Source: Paenibacillus psychroresistens
Lineage (GTDB): Bacteria; Bacillota; Bacilli; Paenibacillales; NBRC-103111
Length of the DNA stretch: 64,000 bases
Reading direction: 5' to 3'
Assembly (NCBI RefSeq): GCF_009728935.1
Contig: NZ_CP034235.1
Coordinates: 1,563,501-1,627,500, forward strand
Made by a program: the position numbers and the translations under genes. This document shows, one piece after another, positions 1-8,083 of the stretch; within the stretch, counting starts at the first letter, position 1, and the number at the start of each line of letters is the position of its first letter. Under the pieces are notes generated by a model. That model saw only the letters and a list, made by a program, of their open reading frames with translations, made no database searches and had not been told where the DNA came from.

Positions 1-821
1 GATATTCCGATAGCAGAGAGCAGACCGCCAATTGTGGTCGGAATTAAACAGACTAGCAAGGCAACTAAGGTAGAAACCTGCAAATGAACACCTACATAAA
101 GCGCTAATGGATATAAGGTCATGACCACGATAAGAAAGATAATGGTCAAAACAACTAATAAGGTGTTTAACGCGATCTCGTTTGGTGACTTTTGGCGTTT
201 TGCTCCCTCCACGAGTGAAATCATTTGATCGAGAAAAGAGGCGCCGGGTTCTGCAGTCATTTCTACTTTAATCCAATCACTAATAATCGTTGTTCCACCA
301 GTAACTGAGCTGGATTCTGAGCGAGCTTGCTTGATAACGAATGCCGATTCACCTGTAATCGCGGATTCATCCACTGCCGCAATGCCTTCGACAATTACTC
401 CATCACCGGGAACGATATCGCCTTTTTCAATCCATACGATATCGCCCTTAATCAAATCAGCAGCAGCAATAAGTTGAATGGATCCGTCATTTTGAACTCG
501 CTTAGCGGTTAGCTTTTTTCGCGTTTTAATTAAGCTATCGGCATGTGCCTTTCCGCGACCTTCCGCAAGTGCTTCAGCAAAATTAGCAAATAAAATCGTA
601 AACAGCAGAATGAAGAATACAATTGTGTTATAGCCCATTTGTTGTTCAGTTTTGAAATAAGATGGGAACAGAATCAACATTAAAATGAGTAAAGTAGCTG
701 TTTCCAATACAAACAAAACAGGATTTTTTCGCATTAACCACGGATTTAATTTAATAAAACAGTCCAGCAAAGCCCTATACATCAGGCTGGAGTTGAACGT
801 TTTTTTCAATTCCTTTTTCAT
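1..821 (-). CDS. kdpB: Potassium-transporting ATPase subunit KdpB paralogue, N-terminal part
   Basis: This is the ATP-hydrolysing P-type subunit of a K+ uptake pump; only the first 273 residues lie in the window and the 3' end runs off the left edge. The translation closely follows the complete kdpB at 5942-7978. It has the N-terminal membrane pair, the FANFAEALAEGRGKA segment, the actuator motif TGES in DESAITGES, and the membrane segment [18 protein letters not shown]. The phosphorylated DKTGT motif would lie beyond the edge. ATG 821 is preferred over the in-frame ATG 836 because AAGGTGA lies a few bases before 821. No kdpA precedes it; the upstream genes are an enolase-like protein and a hydrolase, behind a ydaO-type riboswitch. 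It is therefore a second Kdp locus, not a fragment of the first. Confidence 0.93.
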   Translation of the reverse strand, partial: MKKELKKTFNSSLMYRALLDCFIKLNPWLMRKNPVLFVLETATLLILMLILFPSYFKTEQQMGYNTIVFFILLFTILFANFAEALAEGRGKAHADSLIKTRKKLTAKRVQNDGSIQLIAAADLIKGDIVWIEKGDIVPGDGVIVEGIAAVDESAITGESAFVIKQARSESSSVTGGTTIISDWIKVEMTAEPGASFLDQMISLVEGAKRQKSPNEIALNTLLVVLTIIFLIVVMTLYPLALYVGVHLQVSTLVALLVCLIPTTIGGLLSAIGI

Positions 822-859
822 GGAATCACCTTTCATTTCTCATACTGCAAGTACAGCCC

Positions 860-1615
860 TTAGATTATGGCAAAATAAGCTTGTGATTCTTCTAGCAATA
901 GTGGAAAATCACGCTGAAAACCCGTACCGTATGCGGTTGGTAAGAGTGGAGTGAGACGACTCGGCTCCAAATAATCATCTACTTCTAGCCATTCAGCTCC
1001 TAAACCAAGTGCAGCAAGCTGCCATGCCAAGCAAGCAGGACCAATCAGGTAATCTTTATGCATGAGCAACTTAATGCCTTTTTGTTGTAAGCTTTGCGCA
1101 TAATTAACAGTCTCCAACAGGGTTCCTTTGCACCCAGGGTGGATGTGACAGGTCTCGGTTATGCTTTTTGGAACGAGCAGAGAAGTAGCTGTTTGCTTAA
1201 AACTATAATTAGAAGGTAGGATATCTAAAGTGCGAATCGATGAACCTTTATTAAGATCGACTCCCAGTCCGATCAATTCATTAAACTTTTTTTTCTGTAA
1301 GCGAGCAGTCAGGTCCAATAGCGCCATCTCTACAAGCTCCGTCTTAGCCTTGCCCCACAAAGCTCGATTAAGCTCAATAGCTATCTGTGCCTCTTGAATA
1401 GTCAATTTTCTAAGTTTATATAAAAATGTGGACCATTTGATTAAATCAAAATGTTTTTCATTGATGGACATGATGCATTCTCCCCAGCCAGTTTGACCGG
1501 AGCAGGTAATTTTAAGCAGACCATAGCGACAATTTACCATTCTGCCTTGTTCATAATGAAAACTACTGGGCACATCAAATTCAAACATTTGTATACCGAC
1601 AATTCTATCGTCCAT
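860..1615 (-). CDS. Reduced enolase-superfamily-like protein in the kdpB paralogue operon
   Basis: This 251-residue protein resembles the N-terminal capping domain and first barrel strands of mandelate racemase/muconate-lactonising enzymes. Residues 30-60 contain the segment TGWGECIMS, and an AxxALLDLxARLQKK helix near residue 85-110 is typical of the family. Family members are usually 350-400 residues, and I do not see the KxK catalytic pair or the D/E/D metal ligands, so enolase-type catalysis looks lost. The C-terminus is short and barrel-like (LGAEWLEVDDYLEP). It lies 55 nt after the hydrolase gene and 38 nt before kdpB, so it probably shares their transcript and its c-di-AMP control. The link to potassium transport is inferred from position only. 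Confidence 0.6.
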   Translation of the reverse strand: MDDRIVGIQMFEFDVPSSFHYEQGRMVNCRYGLLKITCSGQTGWGECIMSINEKHFDLIKWSTFLYKLRKLTIQEAQIAIELNRALWGKAKTELVEMALLDLTARLQKKKFNELIGLGVDLNKGSSIRTLDILPSNYSFKQTATSLLVPKSITETCHIHPGCKGTLLETVNYAQSLQQKGIKLLMHKDYLIGPACLAWQLAALGLGAEWLEVDDYLEPSRLTPLLPTAYGTGFQRDFPLLLEESQAYFAII

Positions 1616-1670
1616 GAGGACTTTCCAACTCCTTAATTAATGGTGTGATTTTTTAAAGCTGCTGATTATT

Positions 1671-2450
1671 TTAATAGGGCATTTTAATTAATTCTTTAGG
1701 CAAATCTTTATTCTCGATCCATGCTCTTAATGATTTAGTGAATAAGGCAGGTTCTTGGAGCGGCCAAAAGTGGTTCATTTCACTGACAACAAATCCCTGT
1801 GCTTCTGGAATTGCCTTATATAGGTCCAAATTAGACATAAACATAATGTCAGGTTCTTTTTCTCCGACAAGCAACAAGAGACGTGATTGTATATTTGAGG
1901 CATTAGCTGGAACCCGGTAATTGAAATTCTCTGTTAGTATCCTCTCAAGTGACTTAGGAGTAGTCAATAAAGAATCCTTTTTAAATTCTTCGTAATACTT
2001 CTCGGGGATTCCATATCTGCGAAACTTAGCTCGAATTAAGAAATTGTAATGTTTAAACAGCACATAGAGCTCTAATAAGGACAATCTAATTTTGTTATCA
2101 AGATTAGATTTCACCAATACTCCACTAACTACCGCACTTTCAACGAGCTCAGAAGCAATGGATAATAATTGGATGGCTACTTGTCCCCCGAGCGAAAATC
2201 CAACCACATGTGCTCGTCCTCCATGGGCTTTTTTCCGGATTATTTCTGCAACTTTTTCAGCACTGTTAGCAATAGAAAAGGCTCCCTCAACCATGCTGCC
2301 ACGATGTTCAGGTAAATCGAGAACTAAGATGTGGTAATTAGTTAATTGATCGATTTGAGCTCGCCACATCCAACTACTTGTTCCTTCGCCATGCAGAAAA
2401 ACAATCGTTGTTTTATTTTTTTGGCCTGATTCTTCGACATATAACCCCAT
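1671..2450 (-). CDS. Alpha/beta hydrolase, first main gene behind the leftward riboswitch
   Basis: This is a 259-residue alpha/beta-hydrolase fold protein without a signal peptide, so probably cytosolic. The oxyanion region is FLHGEGTSSWMW near residue 18-30, the nucleophile elbow is GFSLGG near residue 95, the acidic residue is likely in VGEKEPDIMF, and the histidine is in EMNHFWPLQEP near residue 235. It resembles MenH/BioH-like esterases or C-C hydrolases; the substrate cannot be read from sequence. ATG 2450 follows a modest GGAG. The gene opens an operon with the enolase-like protein and kdpB paralogue, downstream of a ydaO-type riboswitch and terminator, so expression should fall when c-di-AMP is high. 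Confidence 0.8.
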   Translation of the reverse strand: MGLYVEESGQKNKTTIVFLHGEGTSSWMWRAQIDQLTNYHILVLDLPEHRGSMVEGAFSIANSAEKVAEIIRKKAHGGRAHVVGFSLGGQVAIQLLSIASELVESAVVSGVLVKSNLDNKIRLSLLELYVLFKHYNFLIRAKFRRYGIPEKYYEEFKKDSLLTTPKSLERILTENFNYRVPANASNIQSRLLLLVGEKEPDIMFMSNLDLYKAIPEAQGFVVSEMNHFWPLQEPALFTKSLRAWIENKDLPKELIKMPY

Positions 2451-2504
2451 AATATAATTCGCTCCAATCCAGACAAATCTGATTATTAGGATGAGGATTT
2501 CGTC

Positions 2505-2552
2505 TTACAATATAAATTTAAGGCGGCTGATATCTTCATCTTTCATTTCCAT
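2505..2552 (-). CDS. Possible 15-residue leader peptide
   Basis: A short frame reading MEMKDEDISRLKFIL lies between the riboswitch terminator and the hydrolase gene, preceded by AGGAAAGAAGG at good spacing. It could be a leader peptide, a remnant or chance. No family is recognised. Confidence 0.25.
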   Translation of the reverse strand: MEMKDEDISRLKFIL

Positions 2553-2593
2553 TTCCTTCTTTCCTATTTTGAAAATAGTTTTCATAAGAGGGT

Positions 2594-2627
2594 AACAAAA
2601 AAAGAAGCCCAAGATGAGGGCTTCTTT
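2594..2627 (-). terminator. Intrinsic terminator of the leftward riboswitch
   Basis: A perfect 10-bp stem (AAAGAAGCCC / GGGCTTCTTT) with a 7-base loop is followed on the minus strand by a run of T. It lies about 70 nt after the aptamer and before the hydrolase gene, as expected for an expression platform working by premature termination. Confidence 0.88.
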
Positions 2628-2695
2628 GCGTGGCTTAATCAAACATAGTTAGATAAACTATGCGATTTCACGATAGCTGTTGCCTCTCTTATATG

Positions 2696-2862
2696 CGCTT
2701 ACGAGGTTAGCTGACGGATTCGGGCGTGAGAGTCGCCCTACCTAGAGAATTACAAAAGTAACTCCTAGGATTCACCCCAAATCATGTAATGTAAGGTACA
2801 AACACCTTAATAACATGATTTTTTTGGATTCCCCGTTTTCCTTGTGCTAGAAAATTCAGCGT
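2696..2862 (-). ncRNA. ydaO/yuaA-type (cyclic di-AMP) riboswitch aptamer
   Basis: The 3' half matches the ydaO consensus very closely: AGGGCGACTCTC, then CCCGAATCCGTCAGCTAACC and CTCGTAAGCG. The 5' half has the GGGGAATCC and GGGGTGAATCC elements. CGCT near 2860 can close P1 with AGCG in TAAGCG near 2696. This class binds c-di-AMP and usually turns expression off, often for K+ uptake and cell wall genes. Here it controls the hydrolase, enolase-like protein and kdpB paralogue operon through the terminator at 2594-2627. Confidence 0.9.
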
Positions 2863-2895
2863 TTTTATTGGAAAACCATTATTAACATGGACTGT

Positions 2896-2924
2896 ATATT
2901 ACGCTTGGTTTACGAATATGTAAA
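2896..2924 (-). promoter_or_regulatory. Candidate sigma-A promoter of the leftward riboswitch operon
   Basis: On the minus strand TTTACA (2919-2924) and TAATAT (2896-2901) are 17 bp apart, about 35 bp upstream of the riboswitch aptamer. This is a consensus-like match only. Confidence 0.5.
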
Positions 2925-3191
2925 GATAGATCAAAGTCAATTTAAGGCAATCTATGGTGCTAAAAGTAATATGTATCTTCAGTATGCTCTATTATACTCA
3001 CTATTCCATTGTTTATCGCAAATTAATTGAAAAAGGATGGCAGGGGGAGCAAAGAGGTAGTAATTTTCAAGAAAGCTTCTGAAAGCGATTCATAAATGAG
3101 CTAACAAGAGAGAAATAAGCATTCACAAATATAAAATCGGTATTTTGGTTTAAAACAGGTTTTATCTGTCAAATTCGACTGCGAGGCTAAC
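2925..3191. other. Non-coding spacer between the two divergent riboswitches
   Basis: No convincing reading frame, repeat or hairpin is visible. The stretch is AT-rich and separates the two divergent promoters. Confidence 0.6.
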
Positions 3192-3220
3192 TTTACAAGA
3201 TTAAATTGCAAGAGTAAGAT
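3192..3220 (+). promoter_or_regulatory. Candidate sigma-A promoter of the kdpFABC riboswitch operon
   Basis: TTTACA (3192-3197) and TAAGAT (3215-3220) are separated by 17 bp, 34 bp upstream of the rightward aptamer. Confidence 0.45.
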
Positions 3221-3253
3221 ACAGCTTATGATTTAAAAAATTAAGTTTCAGAA

Positions 3254-3425
3254 TGCTTAATGCTGAATTTCCTAAATGGAAAATGGGGGAACCAAACGAG
3301 TGCAATTCTTGGTGTGAGAGCCAAGATAGTACTCAGGGGTGAATCACATTACAAAATGAACATGACATTTTGTAATGAGTAGGGCGACTCTCACCGCCCG
3401 AATCCGACAGCTAACCTCGTAAGCG
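3254..3425 (+). ncRNA. ydaO/yuaA-type (cyclic di-AMP) riboswitch aptamer of kdpFABC
   Basis: The conserved elements are GGGGGAACC near 3285, GGGGTGAATC near 3338, AGGGCGACTCTC near 3382 and CCCGAATCCGACAGCTAACC followed by CTCGTAAGCG at the 3' end. TGCTTA (3254-3259) pairs with TAAGCG (3420-3425) to form P1. An extra hairpin, ACATTACAAAATG with CATTTTGTAATG, extends one internal stem. An intrinsic terminator follows at 3469-3497. c-di-AMP should repress the downstream K+ uptake operon, consistent with the known role of this second messenger in potassium homeostasis. Confidence 0.93.
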
Positions 3426-3468
3426 ATGTATGTGAGGAAGGATGATGAAGCTTGTGATCGGATGATCG

Positions 3469-3497
3469 ACCACAGGAGTATGGTGCTGTGGTTTTTT
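3469..3497 (+). terminator. Riboswitch-linked intrinsic terminator before the kdp operon
   Basis: ACCACAG and CTGTGGT form a 7-bp stem with a 10-base loop followed by TTTTTT. It lies about 45 nt after the aptamer and upstream of the first gene, so it is the probable OFF-state platform. Confidence 0.85.
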
Positions 3498-3536
3498 GCT
3501 GTGCAAAATTGCTTTACCAGAAAGGAATAGATTACC

Positions 3537-3974
3537 GTGCAGGAGCAACAAAGCTTAGTGGTTGTGTCTGCACCCAATAAAGCAGGCAAGAGTTTTATAC
3601 ATTTATTAATGGTTTTGGAGATCCCATTCGCCGTATTGGTGAACAGCACCAGGGAATATAAACGGATGAAGGAATTAGGAATCATCAATATTATGCAAAT
3701 TAACACATTTGATCACTATGAATGGTTGAAGCCTGAGTTTCCTGTTGGCAATATTTATCTTTTTGAGAGAAGTCTTCCGCTATGCTGCAGATACTTGTTG
3801 ATGTGTAGGAAGTGGACGAAAAGTCCAATTCGTATTATTTCAAATGGTTTAATGCCGAGGATGATTTATCGAGTACTAGGGGCAAATGAAATTATCGTTA
3901 ATCCAAATGAAAATGTTACTTTTTTAATGGATAGCTTGCATGATTTTGGTTGCATTGGAAATAGTAAAGCATAA
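3537..3974 (+). CDS. Rossmann-like protein of unknown function heading the kdp operon
   Basis: This 145-residue protein starts at GTG 3537 behind GAAAGGA. Its N-terminus, VVVSAPNKAGKSFIHLLM, is followed by a second strand (FAVLVNSTREYKRMKELGI) and then MQINTFDHYEW. The layout resembles one half of an NmrA-like or atypical SDR Rossmann fold, but the glycine motif is degenerate (SAPNKAGK), so nucleotide binding is uncertain. No membrane segment is seen. It sits between the riboswitch terminator and the small membrane peptide/kdpF, so it is transcribed with the K+ pump and may be a cytosolic accessory or sensor. I do not recognise a named family. Confidence 0.65.
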   Translation: MQEQQSLVVVSAPNKAGKSFIHLLMVLEIPFAVLVNSTREYKRMKELGIINIMQINTFDHYEWLKPEFPVGNIYLFERSLPLCCRYLLMCRKWTKSPIRIISNGLMPRMIYRVLGANEIIVNPNENVTFLMDSLHDFGCIGNSKA

Positions 3975-4016
3975 TCGTCAACGTTTGTATTATCTTTTTT
4001 AGGAGGTGTACGTGGC

Positions 4017-4103
4017 ATGTACAACGATTTTGTGATGGTTTTAATATTTTTAATCATGTTTTTAGGTTTTTGGGGATTTTTGGAATTTAGTGAAAGAACT
4101 TGA
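4017..4103 (+). CDS. 28-residue single-pass membrane peptide preceding kdpF
   Basis: AGGAGGTG at 4001-4008 precedes ATG 4017, ten bases away. The peptide has one hydrophobic helix (VLIFLIMFLGFWGFL) and an acidic/basic tail ending in SERT. KdpF lies 12 nt downstream and is a different small hydrophobic peptide, so this would be an additional small subunit or regulator of the Kdp complex. No named family is recognised. The strong RBS and position support translation. Confidence 0.7.
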   Translation: MYNDFVMVLIFLIMFLGFWGFLEFSERT

Positions 4104-4115
4104 GGAGGAAACATC

Positions 4116-4193
4116 ATGATTGTGATTGGAATTATTGCAATTGCATTAGTATTTTATCTGGGCTTTGTACTCATTAAGCCTGAGAAGTTTTAA
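4116..4193 (+). CDS. kdpF: K+-transporting ATPase small subunit KdpF
   Basis: This 25-residue peptide begins MIVIGIIAIALVFYLG and ends in KPEKF, matching the usual KdpF pattern of one transmembrane helix followed by a short basic/proline tail. GAGGAGGAA lies just upstream at 4102-4110. KdpF is a lipid-like stabiliser of the KdpABC complex. It precedes kdpA as in the canonical kdpFABC order, and it is too short for routine gene callers. Confidence 0.85.
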   Translation: MIVIGIIAIALVFYLGFVLIKPEKF

Positions 4194-4246
4194 CTACCTA
4201 ATCAAAAGGATCGTTGAGAAGATTTTTAACAGGAGGAGAATTATCA

Positions 4247-5926
4247 ATGGGCATGGGTTTGCTACAAGTTGCAATAACACTGGTTGTCATTTTATTGCTT
4301 GTTAAACCGGTAGGTAACTATTTAGTAAAGGTATTTAATTACGAAAAAACAGGTTTGGACCGTTTCTTTGGACCTTTTGAACGTGGAATTTATCGTTTAA
4401 TGGGTGTGCGCGAAAAAGAGGCCATGGGTTGGAAAAAATATGTGGGTGCAATGTTGCTCACAAATTTAGTCATGCTGCTGATCCTTTATGCTGTATTAAG
4501 GCTGCAGAAGTATTTACCGCTCAATCCTGATGGTATTGGGAATATGCCAACAGCATTAGCATTCAATACAGCGATTTCGTTTATTACCAATACAAACTGG
4601 CAGTCGTATAGCGGTGAAAATTCATTATCTTATTTATCCCAGATGGTTGCGATTATATTCCCCATGTTTACATCGGCTGCTACGGGTTTTGCCTTGGCAA
4701 TAGCTTTTATCCGAGGTCTGATTGGCAAGCAAGATAACCTTGGAAATTACTTTGTTGATCTACTGCGTGCTATTACACGAGTATTTTTACCACTTTCTAT
4801 ATTAGTTGCACTGTTTCTAGTTTTTCAAGGGGTTCCGCAAACCTTTATGGGTGCAGTGGATGCAACTACGTTAGAAGGAGCCAAGCAAACTATTACGCGA
4901 GGGTTGGTTGCTTCACTGGAATCGATTAAACATATTGGTACGAATGGTGGTGGGTGGTTTGGTACGAATGCAGCCCATCCATTTGAAAATCCAACACCAT
5001 TAACGAATTTGGTTCATATTCTCAGCTTGATGCTATTACCCACTGCATTAGTGTATGCATTCGGCGTGATGATCAAAAACAAAAAGCAAGGCTGGACCAT
5101 TTTTGCGGCAATGGGTTTAATCTTCATTGTCATGATCGGTACCGTATTTTTTGCTGAATATAAAGGCACACCTGCACTACAATCGCTTGGAATTCATGGA
5201 AATATGGAAGGTAAAGAAGTACGTTTCGGGCTTTCAGAGTCCGCACTTTTTGCAGCTTCGACAACGGCTTCGACAACAGGTTCAGTTAATAATATGCATG
5301 AATCGCTCACACCAATCGGAGGTCTAGTTCCTATGGCGGGAATGATGCTGAACAATGTGTTTGGCGGTAAAGGTGTCGGATTATTAAATGGTTTAATGTA
5401 CGTAATCCTGTCGGTGTTTATATGCGGCTTGATGGTTGGGCGAACCCCAGAATTTCTCGGTAAGAAAATTGAAGGTAAGGAGATTAAGTTGGCTTCGATT
5501 GCTTTGCTGATTCACCCTGCTATAATTCTGGTCTCGACTGCAATTGCACTTTCACGACCTGAATCAGTTAATTCGATTTCGAATTCGGGGTTTCATGGAC
5601 TTAGCGAGGTACTGTATAACTTTACATCAGGTGCAGCGAACAATGGCTCTGCATTCGCCGGGCTGACTACGAATACGAATTTTTATAACATGGCTCTTGG
5701 TCTTGTTATGCTAGTTGGCCGTTATATCTCGATAATAGCTATGTTGGCTATTGCAGGGTCGCTTGCAACTAAACGGGTGGTGCCTGTATCAACGGGAACA
5801 TTACGTACGGATACTTCATTATTTACAATCATTCTCATGTTAGTCATTCTCATCATCGGCGCATTAACCTTTTTCCCAGCCGTCGCAATAGGCCCAATCG
5901 CCGAGCATTTAGGTTTGTATCATTAA
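4247..5926 (+). CDS. kdpA: Potassium-transporting ATPase subunit KdpA
   Basis: KdpA is the K+-binding and translocating channel-like subunit of the KdpFABC pump. The 559-residue product is close to the usual length and has about ten membrane segments. It contains the selectivity-filter loops of the superfamily of K+ transporters: TSAATGFA, TNGGGWFGTNAAHPFENP, STTGSVNNM and NNGSAFAGL. An upstream in-frame ATG at 4214 exists, but ATG 4247 is chosen because AGGAGGAG at 4231-4238 sits 8 bases before it and the protein then begins MGMGLLQVA, as KdpA proteins do. kdpB follows after 15 nt with its own AGGAGG. Confidence 0.97.
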   Translation: MGMGLLQVAITLVVILLLVKPVGNYLVKVFNYEKTGLDRFFGPFERGIYRLMGVREKEAMGWKKYVGAMLLTNLVMLLILYAVLRLQKYLPLNPDGIGNMPTALAFNTAISFITNTNWQSYSGENSLSYLSQMVAIIFPMFTSAATGFALAIAFIRGLIGKQDNLGNYFVDLLRAITRVFLPLSILVALFLVFQGVPQTFMGAVDATTLEGAKQTITRGLVASLESIKHIGTNGGGWFGTNAAHPFENPTPLTNLVHILSLMLLPTALVYAFGVMIKNKKQGWTIFAAMGLIFIVMIGTVFFAEYKGTPALQSLGIHGNMEGKEVRFGLSESALFAASTTASTTGSVNNMHESLTPIGGLVPMAGMMLNNVFGGKGVGLLNGLMYVILSVFICGLMVGRTPEFLGKKIEGKEIKLASIALLIHPAIILVSTAIALSRPESVNSISNSGFHGLSEVLYNFTSGAANNGSAFAGLTTNTNFYNMALGLVMLVGRYISIIAMLAIAGSLATKRVVPVSTGTLRTDTSLFTIILMLVILIIGALTFFPAVAIGPIAEHLGLYH

Positions 5927-5941
5927 ATTAGGAGGCTCTAT

Positions 5942-7978
5942 ATGGCTAAGGAAAGAAGTAAAACCATGTCCAAAGAAATGGTGACCCGTGCAATTTGGGA
6001 TGCAATAAAAAAATTAAATCCAAGCGTCATGATCAAAAACCCTGTCATGTTTGTGGTTGAAGTGGGTACTTTAATTACACTCATTTTATCGATAGCACCA
6101 AATGCGTTTGGCACGACAACCGGTGGGCAGGGTTATAATATTGCGGTGTTCTTCATTTTATTATTTACCTTGCTTTTTGCAAATTTTGCTGAGGCTATAG
6201 CTGAAGGGCGAGGAAAGGCCCAAGCGGACACATTGAGGAAAACAAAATCAGACACAATCGCACGTCAGGTGCTTAAAGATGGTTCATTCAAACAAGTGTC
6301 CTCAACAGAATTAAGGAAAGGCGATATCGTACGTGTAGAAACAGGTGAGGTAATTCCATCAGATGGTGAAATTATCCAAGGACTTGCTTCAATTGACGAA
6401 TCAGCGATTACCGGTGAATCTGCACCTGTAATTAAAGAATCAGGGGGAGATTTTTCATCTGTAACAGGCGGGACACGTGTCGTTTCTGATTTTATCATCG
6501 TTAAAGTACTGACAGATCCAGGTGAATCTTTTTTAGATAGGATGATTGCTTTAGTAGAAGGGGCAAAACGCCAAAAAACGCCTAATGAAATTGCATTAAC
6601 AACATTGTTAGCCGTATTAACTTTGATTTTCTTGATTGTCATTATGACCATAGTACCGATGGCTAAATATCTCAATGTGGATTTGGATATAGCAACTTTA
6701 ATTGCTTTGTTGGTATGTCTAATCCCTACTACCATTGGCGGATTGCTTTCTGCGATTGGGATTGCCGGCATGGATCGTGTCACACAATTTAATGTATTGG
6801 CTATGTCAGGTAAAGCGGTTGAAGCTGCTGGTGATATCGATACCATGATACTTGATAAAACAGGAACAATTACGTTCGGTAATCGGATGGCGGCTGAGTA
6901 CGTCCCAGTTGGAGGAGCAACTTTAAATGATGTCACACTTAAAGCTTTACAAGCCTCTGTTAAAGATGAAACACCAGAAGGACGTTCTATTGTTGAGCTA
7001 GCTCACAAAATGAATGTGAATTGGGATGAGAAAGAGTATGCAAACGCAGAAATCGTTGATTTTACTGCCCAAACCCGTATGTCTGGCTTAAACCTTACGG
7101 ATGGGACAGAAATTCGTAAAGGTGCTGTCGATGCCATTAAGAAATATGTTACAGCTAAAGGTGGCAAGGTTCCAGATGATCTAAATGATAAATCAGATCG
7201 TATTGCCAAAGAGGGTGGAACTCCGCTTGCTGTTTCGGTTAATGATCAAATCTTCGGTTTAATTTATTTAAAGGATACTGTAAAACCAGGGCTGAAGGAA
7301 CGGTTTGCAGAGCTGCGTGCAATGGGGATTAAAACCATTATGTGTACGGGAGATAATCCTTTAACAGCAGCCACCATAGCTCGCGAAGCTGGAGTTGATG
7401 AATTTATTGCAGAAGCTACACCTGAGGATAAAATCGCAACGATAAAGCGAGAACAGGGGCAAGGCAAGCTGGTAGCTATGACTGGTGATGGAACGAATGA
7501 TGCTCCTGCACTTGCGCAAGCTGACGTTGGATTGGCCATGAACTCCGGAACAATGGCAGCAAAAGAAGCGGCGAATATGATTGATTTGGATTCGGATCCA
7601 ACCAAGCTGTTGTCGGTAATTTCTATAGGTAAACAACTGTTGATCACAAGGGGGTCGTTGACGACTTTTTCTATCGCCAATGATATTGCTAAATATTTTG
7701 CGATTATTCCAGCGATGTTTATTATTGCCATACCACAGCTGCAATCGCTAAATATTATGCATTTGGATTCACCAAAATCTGCGATTTTGTCGGCATTAAT
7801 TTTCAATGCGATCATTATTCCGTTGCTTATCCCTGTTGCCATGAGAGGGGTGAAATATATTCCTTCTTCGGCTAACAAGCTGCTAATTCGCAACATTTTT
7901 GTTTATGGTATAGGCGGTGTAGTTGTTCCTTTCTTAGGCATTAAAATTATTGATTTGATCATCCATGGTTTGGTGTAA
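5942..7978 (+). CDS. kdpB: Potassium-transporting ATPase ATP-binding subunit KdpB
   Basis: KdpB is the P-type ATPase engine of the high-affinity K+ pump. The 678-residue protein carries the actuator motif TGES (T157), the phosphorylation motif DKTGT with D305, the nucleotide-binding segment KGAVDAI, and the hinge motif [18 protein letters not shown]. Membrane helices lie at both ends, and CLIPTTIGG marks the Kdp-specific ion-path segment. It is full length and intact. It lies 15 nt after kdpA; kdpC follows after 105 nt that contain two copies of a hairpin repeat. It is clearly related to the partial KdpB at the left edge, giving two KdpB genes within 8 kb. Confidence 0.98.
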   Translation: MAKERSKTMSKEMVTRAIWDAIKKLNPSVMIKNPVMFVVEVGTLITLILSIAPNAFGTTTGGQGYNIAVFFILLFTLLFANFAEAIAEGRGKAQADTLRKTKSDTIARQVLKDGSFKQVSSTELRKGDIVRVETGEVIPSDGEIIQGLASIDESAITGESAPVIKESGGDFSSVTGGTRVVSDFIIVKVLTDPGESFLDRMIALVEGAKRQKTPNEIALTTLLAVLTLIFLIVIMTIVPMAKYLNVDLDIATLIALLVCLIPTTIGGLLSAIGIAGMDRVTQFNVLAMSGKAVEAAGDIDTMILDKTGTITFGNRMAAEYVPVGGATLNDVTLKALQASVKDETPEGRSIVELAHKMNVNWDEKEYANAEIVDFTAQTRMSGLNLTDGTEIRKGAVDAIKKYVTAKGGKVPDDLNDKSDRIAKEGGTPLAVSVNDQIFGLIYLKDTVKPGLKERFAELRAMGIKTIMCTGDNPLTAATIAREAGVDEFIAEATPEDKIATIKREQGQGKLVAMTGDGTNDAPALAQADVGLAMNSGTMAAKEAANMIDLDSDPTKLLSVISIGKQLLITRGSLTTFSIANDIAKYFAIIPAMFIIAIPQLQSLNIMHLDSPKSAILSALIFNAIIIPLLIPVAMRGVKYIPSSANKLLIRNIFVYGIGGVVVPFLGIKIIDLIIHGLV

Positions 7979-7995
7979 TTCAATTTATAAAGATA

Positions 7996-8030
7996 ATGCT
8001 TACGATGCTGGCTTGCTTAAGCAAGCCCTG
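7996..8030 (+). repeat. Hairpin repeat element, copy A
   Basis: ATGCTTACGATGC (7996-8008) is followed by a hairpin, GGCTTGC-TTAA-GCAAGCC (8010-8027). It shares its 13-base lead with copies B and C, but its stem sequence differs with pairing preserved. It lacks the AAGGAG end of the other copies. Confidence 0.75.
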
Positions 8031-8036
8031 AAGTTA

Positions 8037-8076
8037 ATGCTTACGATGCTAGTTTTCTTACGAAAACTCTAAGGAG
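8037..8076 (+). repeat. Hairpin repeat element, copy B, supplying the kdpC Shine-Dalgarno
   Basis: ATGCTTACGATGC (8037-8049) is followed by the hairpin AGTTTTC-TTAC-GAAAACT (8051-8068) and then CTCTAAGGAG. The terminal AAGGAG (8071-8076) is the ribosome binding site of kdpC. Copy C at 60774-60814 has the same arrangement before another gene. Confidence 0.8.
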
Positions 8077-8083
8077 AATGGAT

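Noticed and set aside
3344..3706. Minus-strand frame of about 120 codons across the kdp riboswitch
   Set aside because: It overlaps a well-supported aptamer, its terminator and the start of the first gene, and has no RBS or recognisable domain.
6265..7896. Long open frames on the minus strand inside kdpB (up to about 220 codons)
   Set aside because: They are antisense to a highly conserved gene, have no ribosome binding sites and give low-complexity translations.
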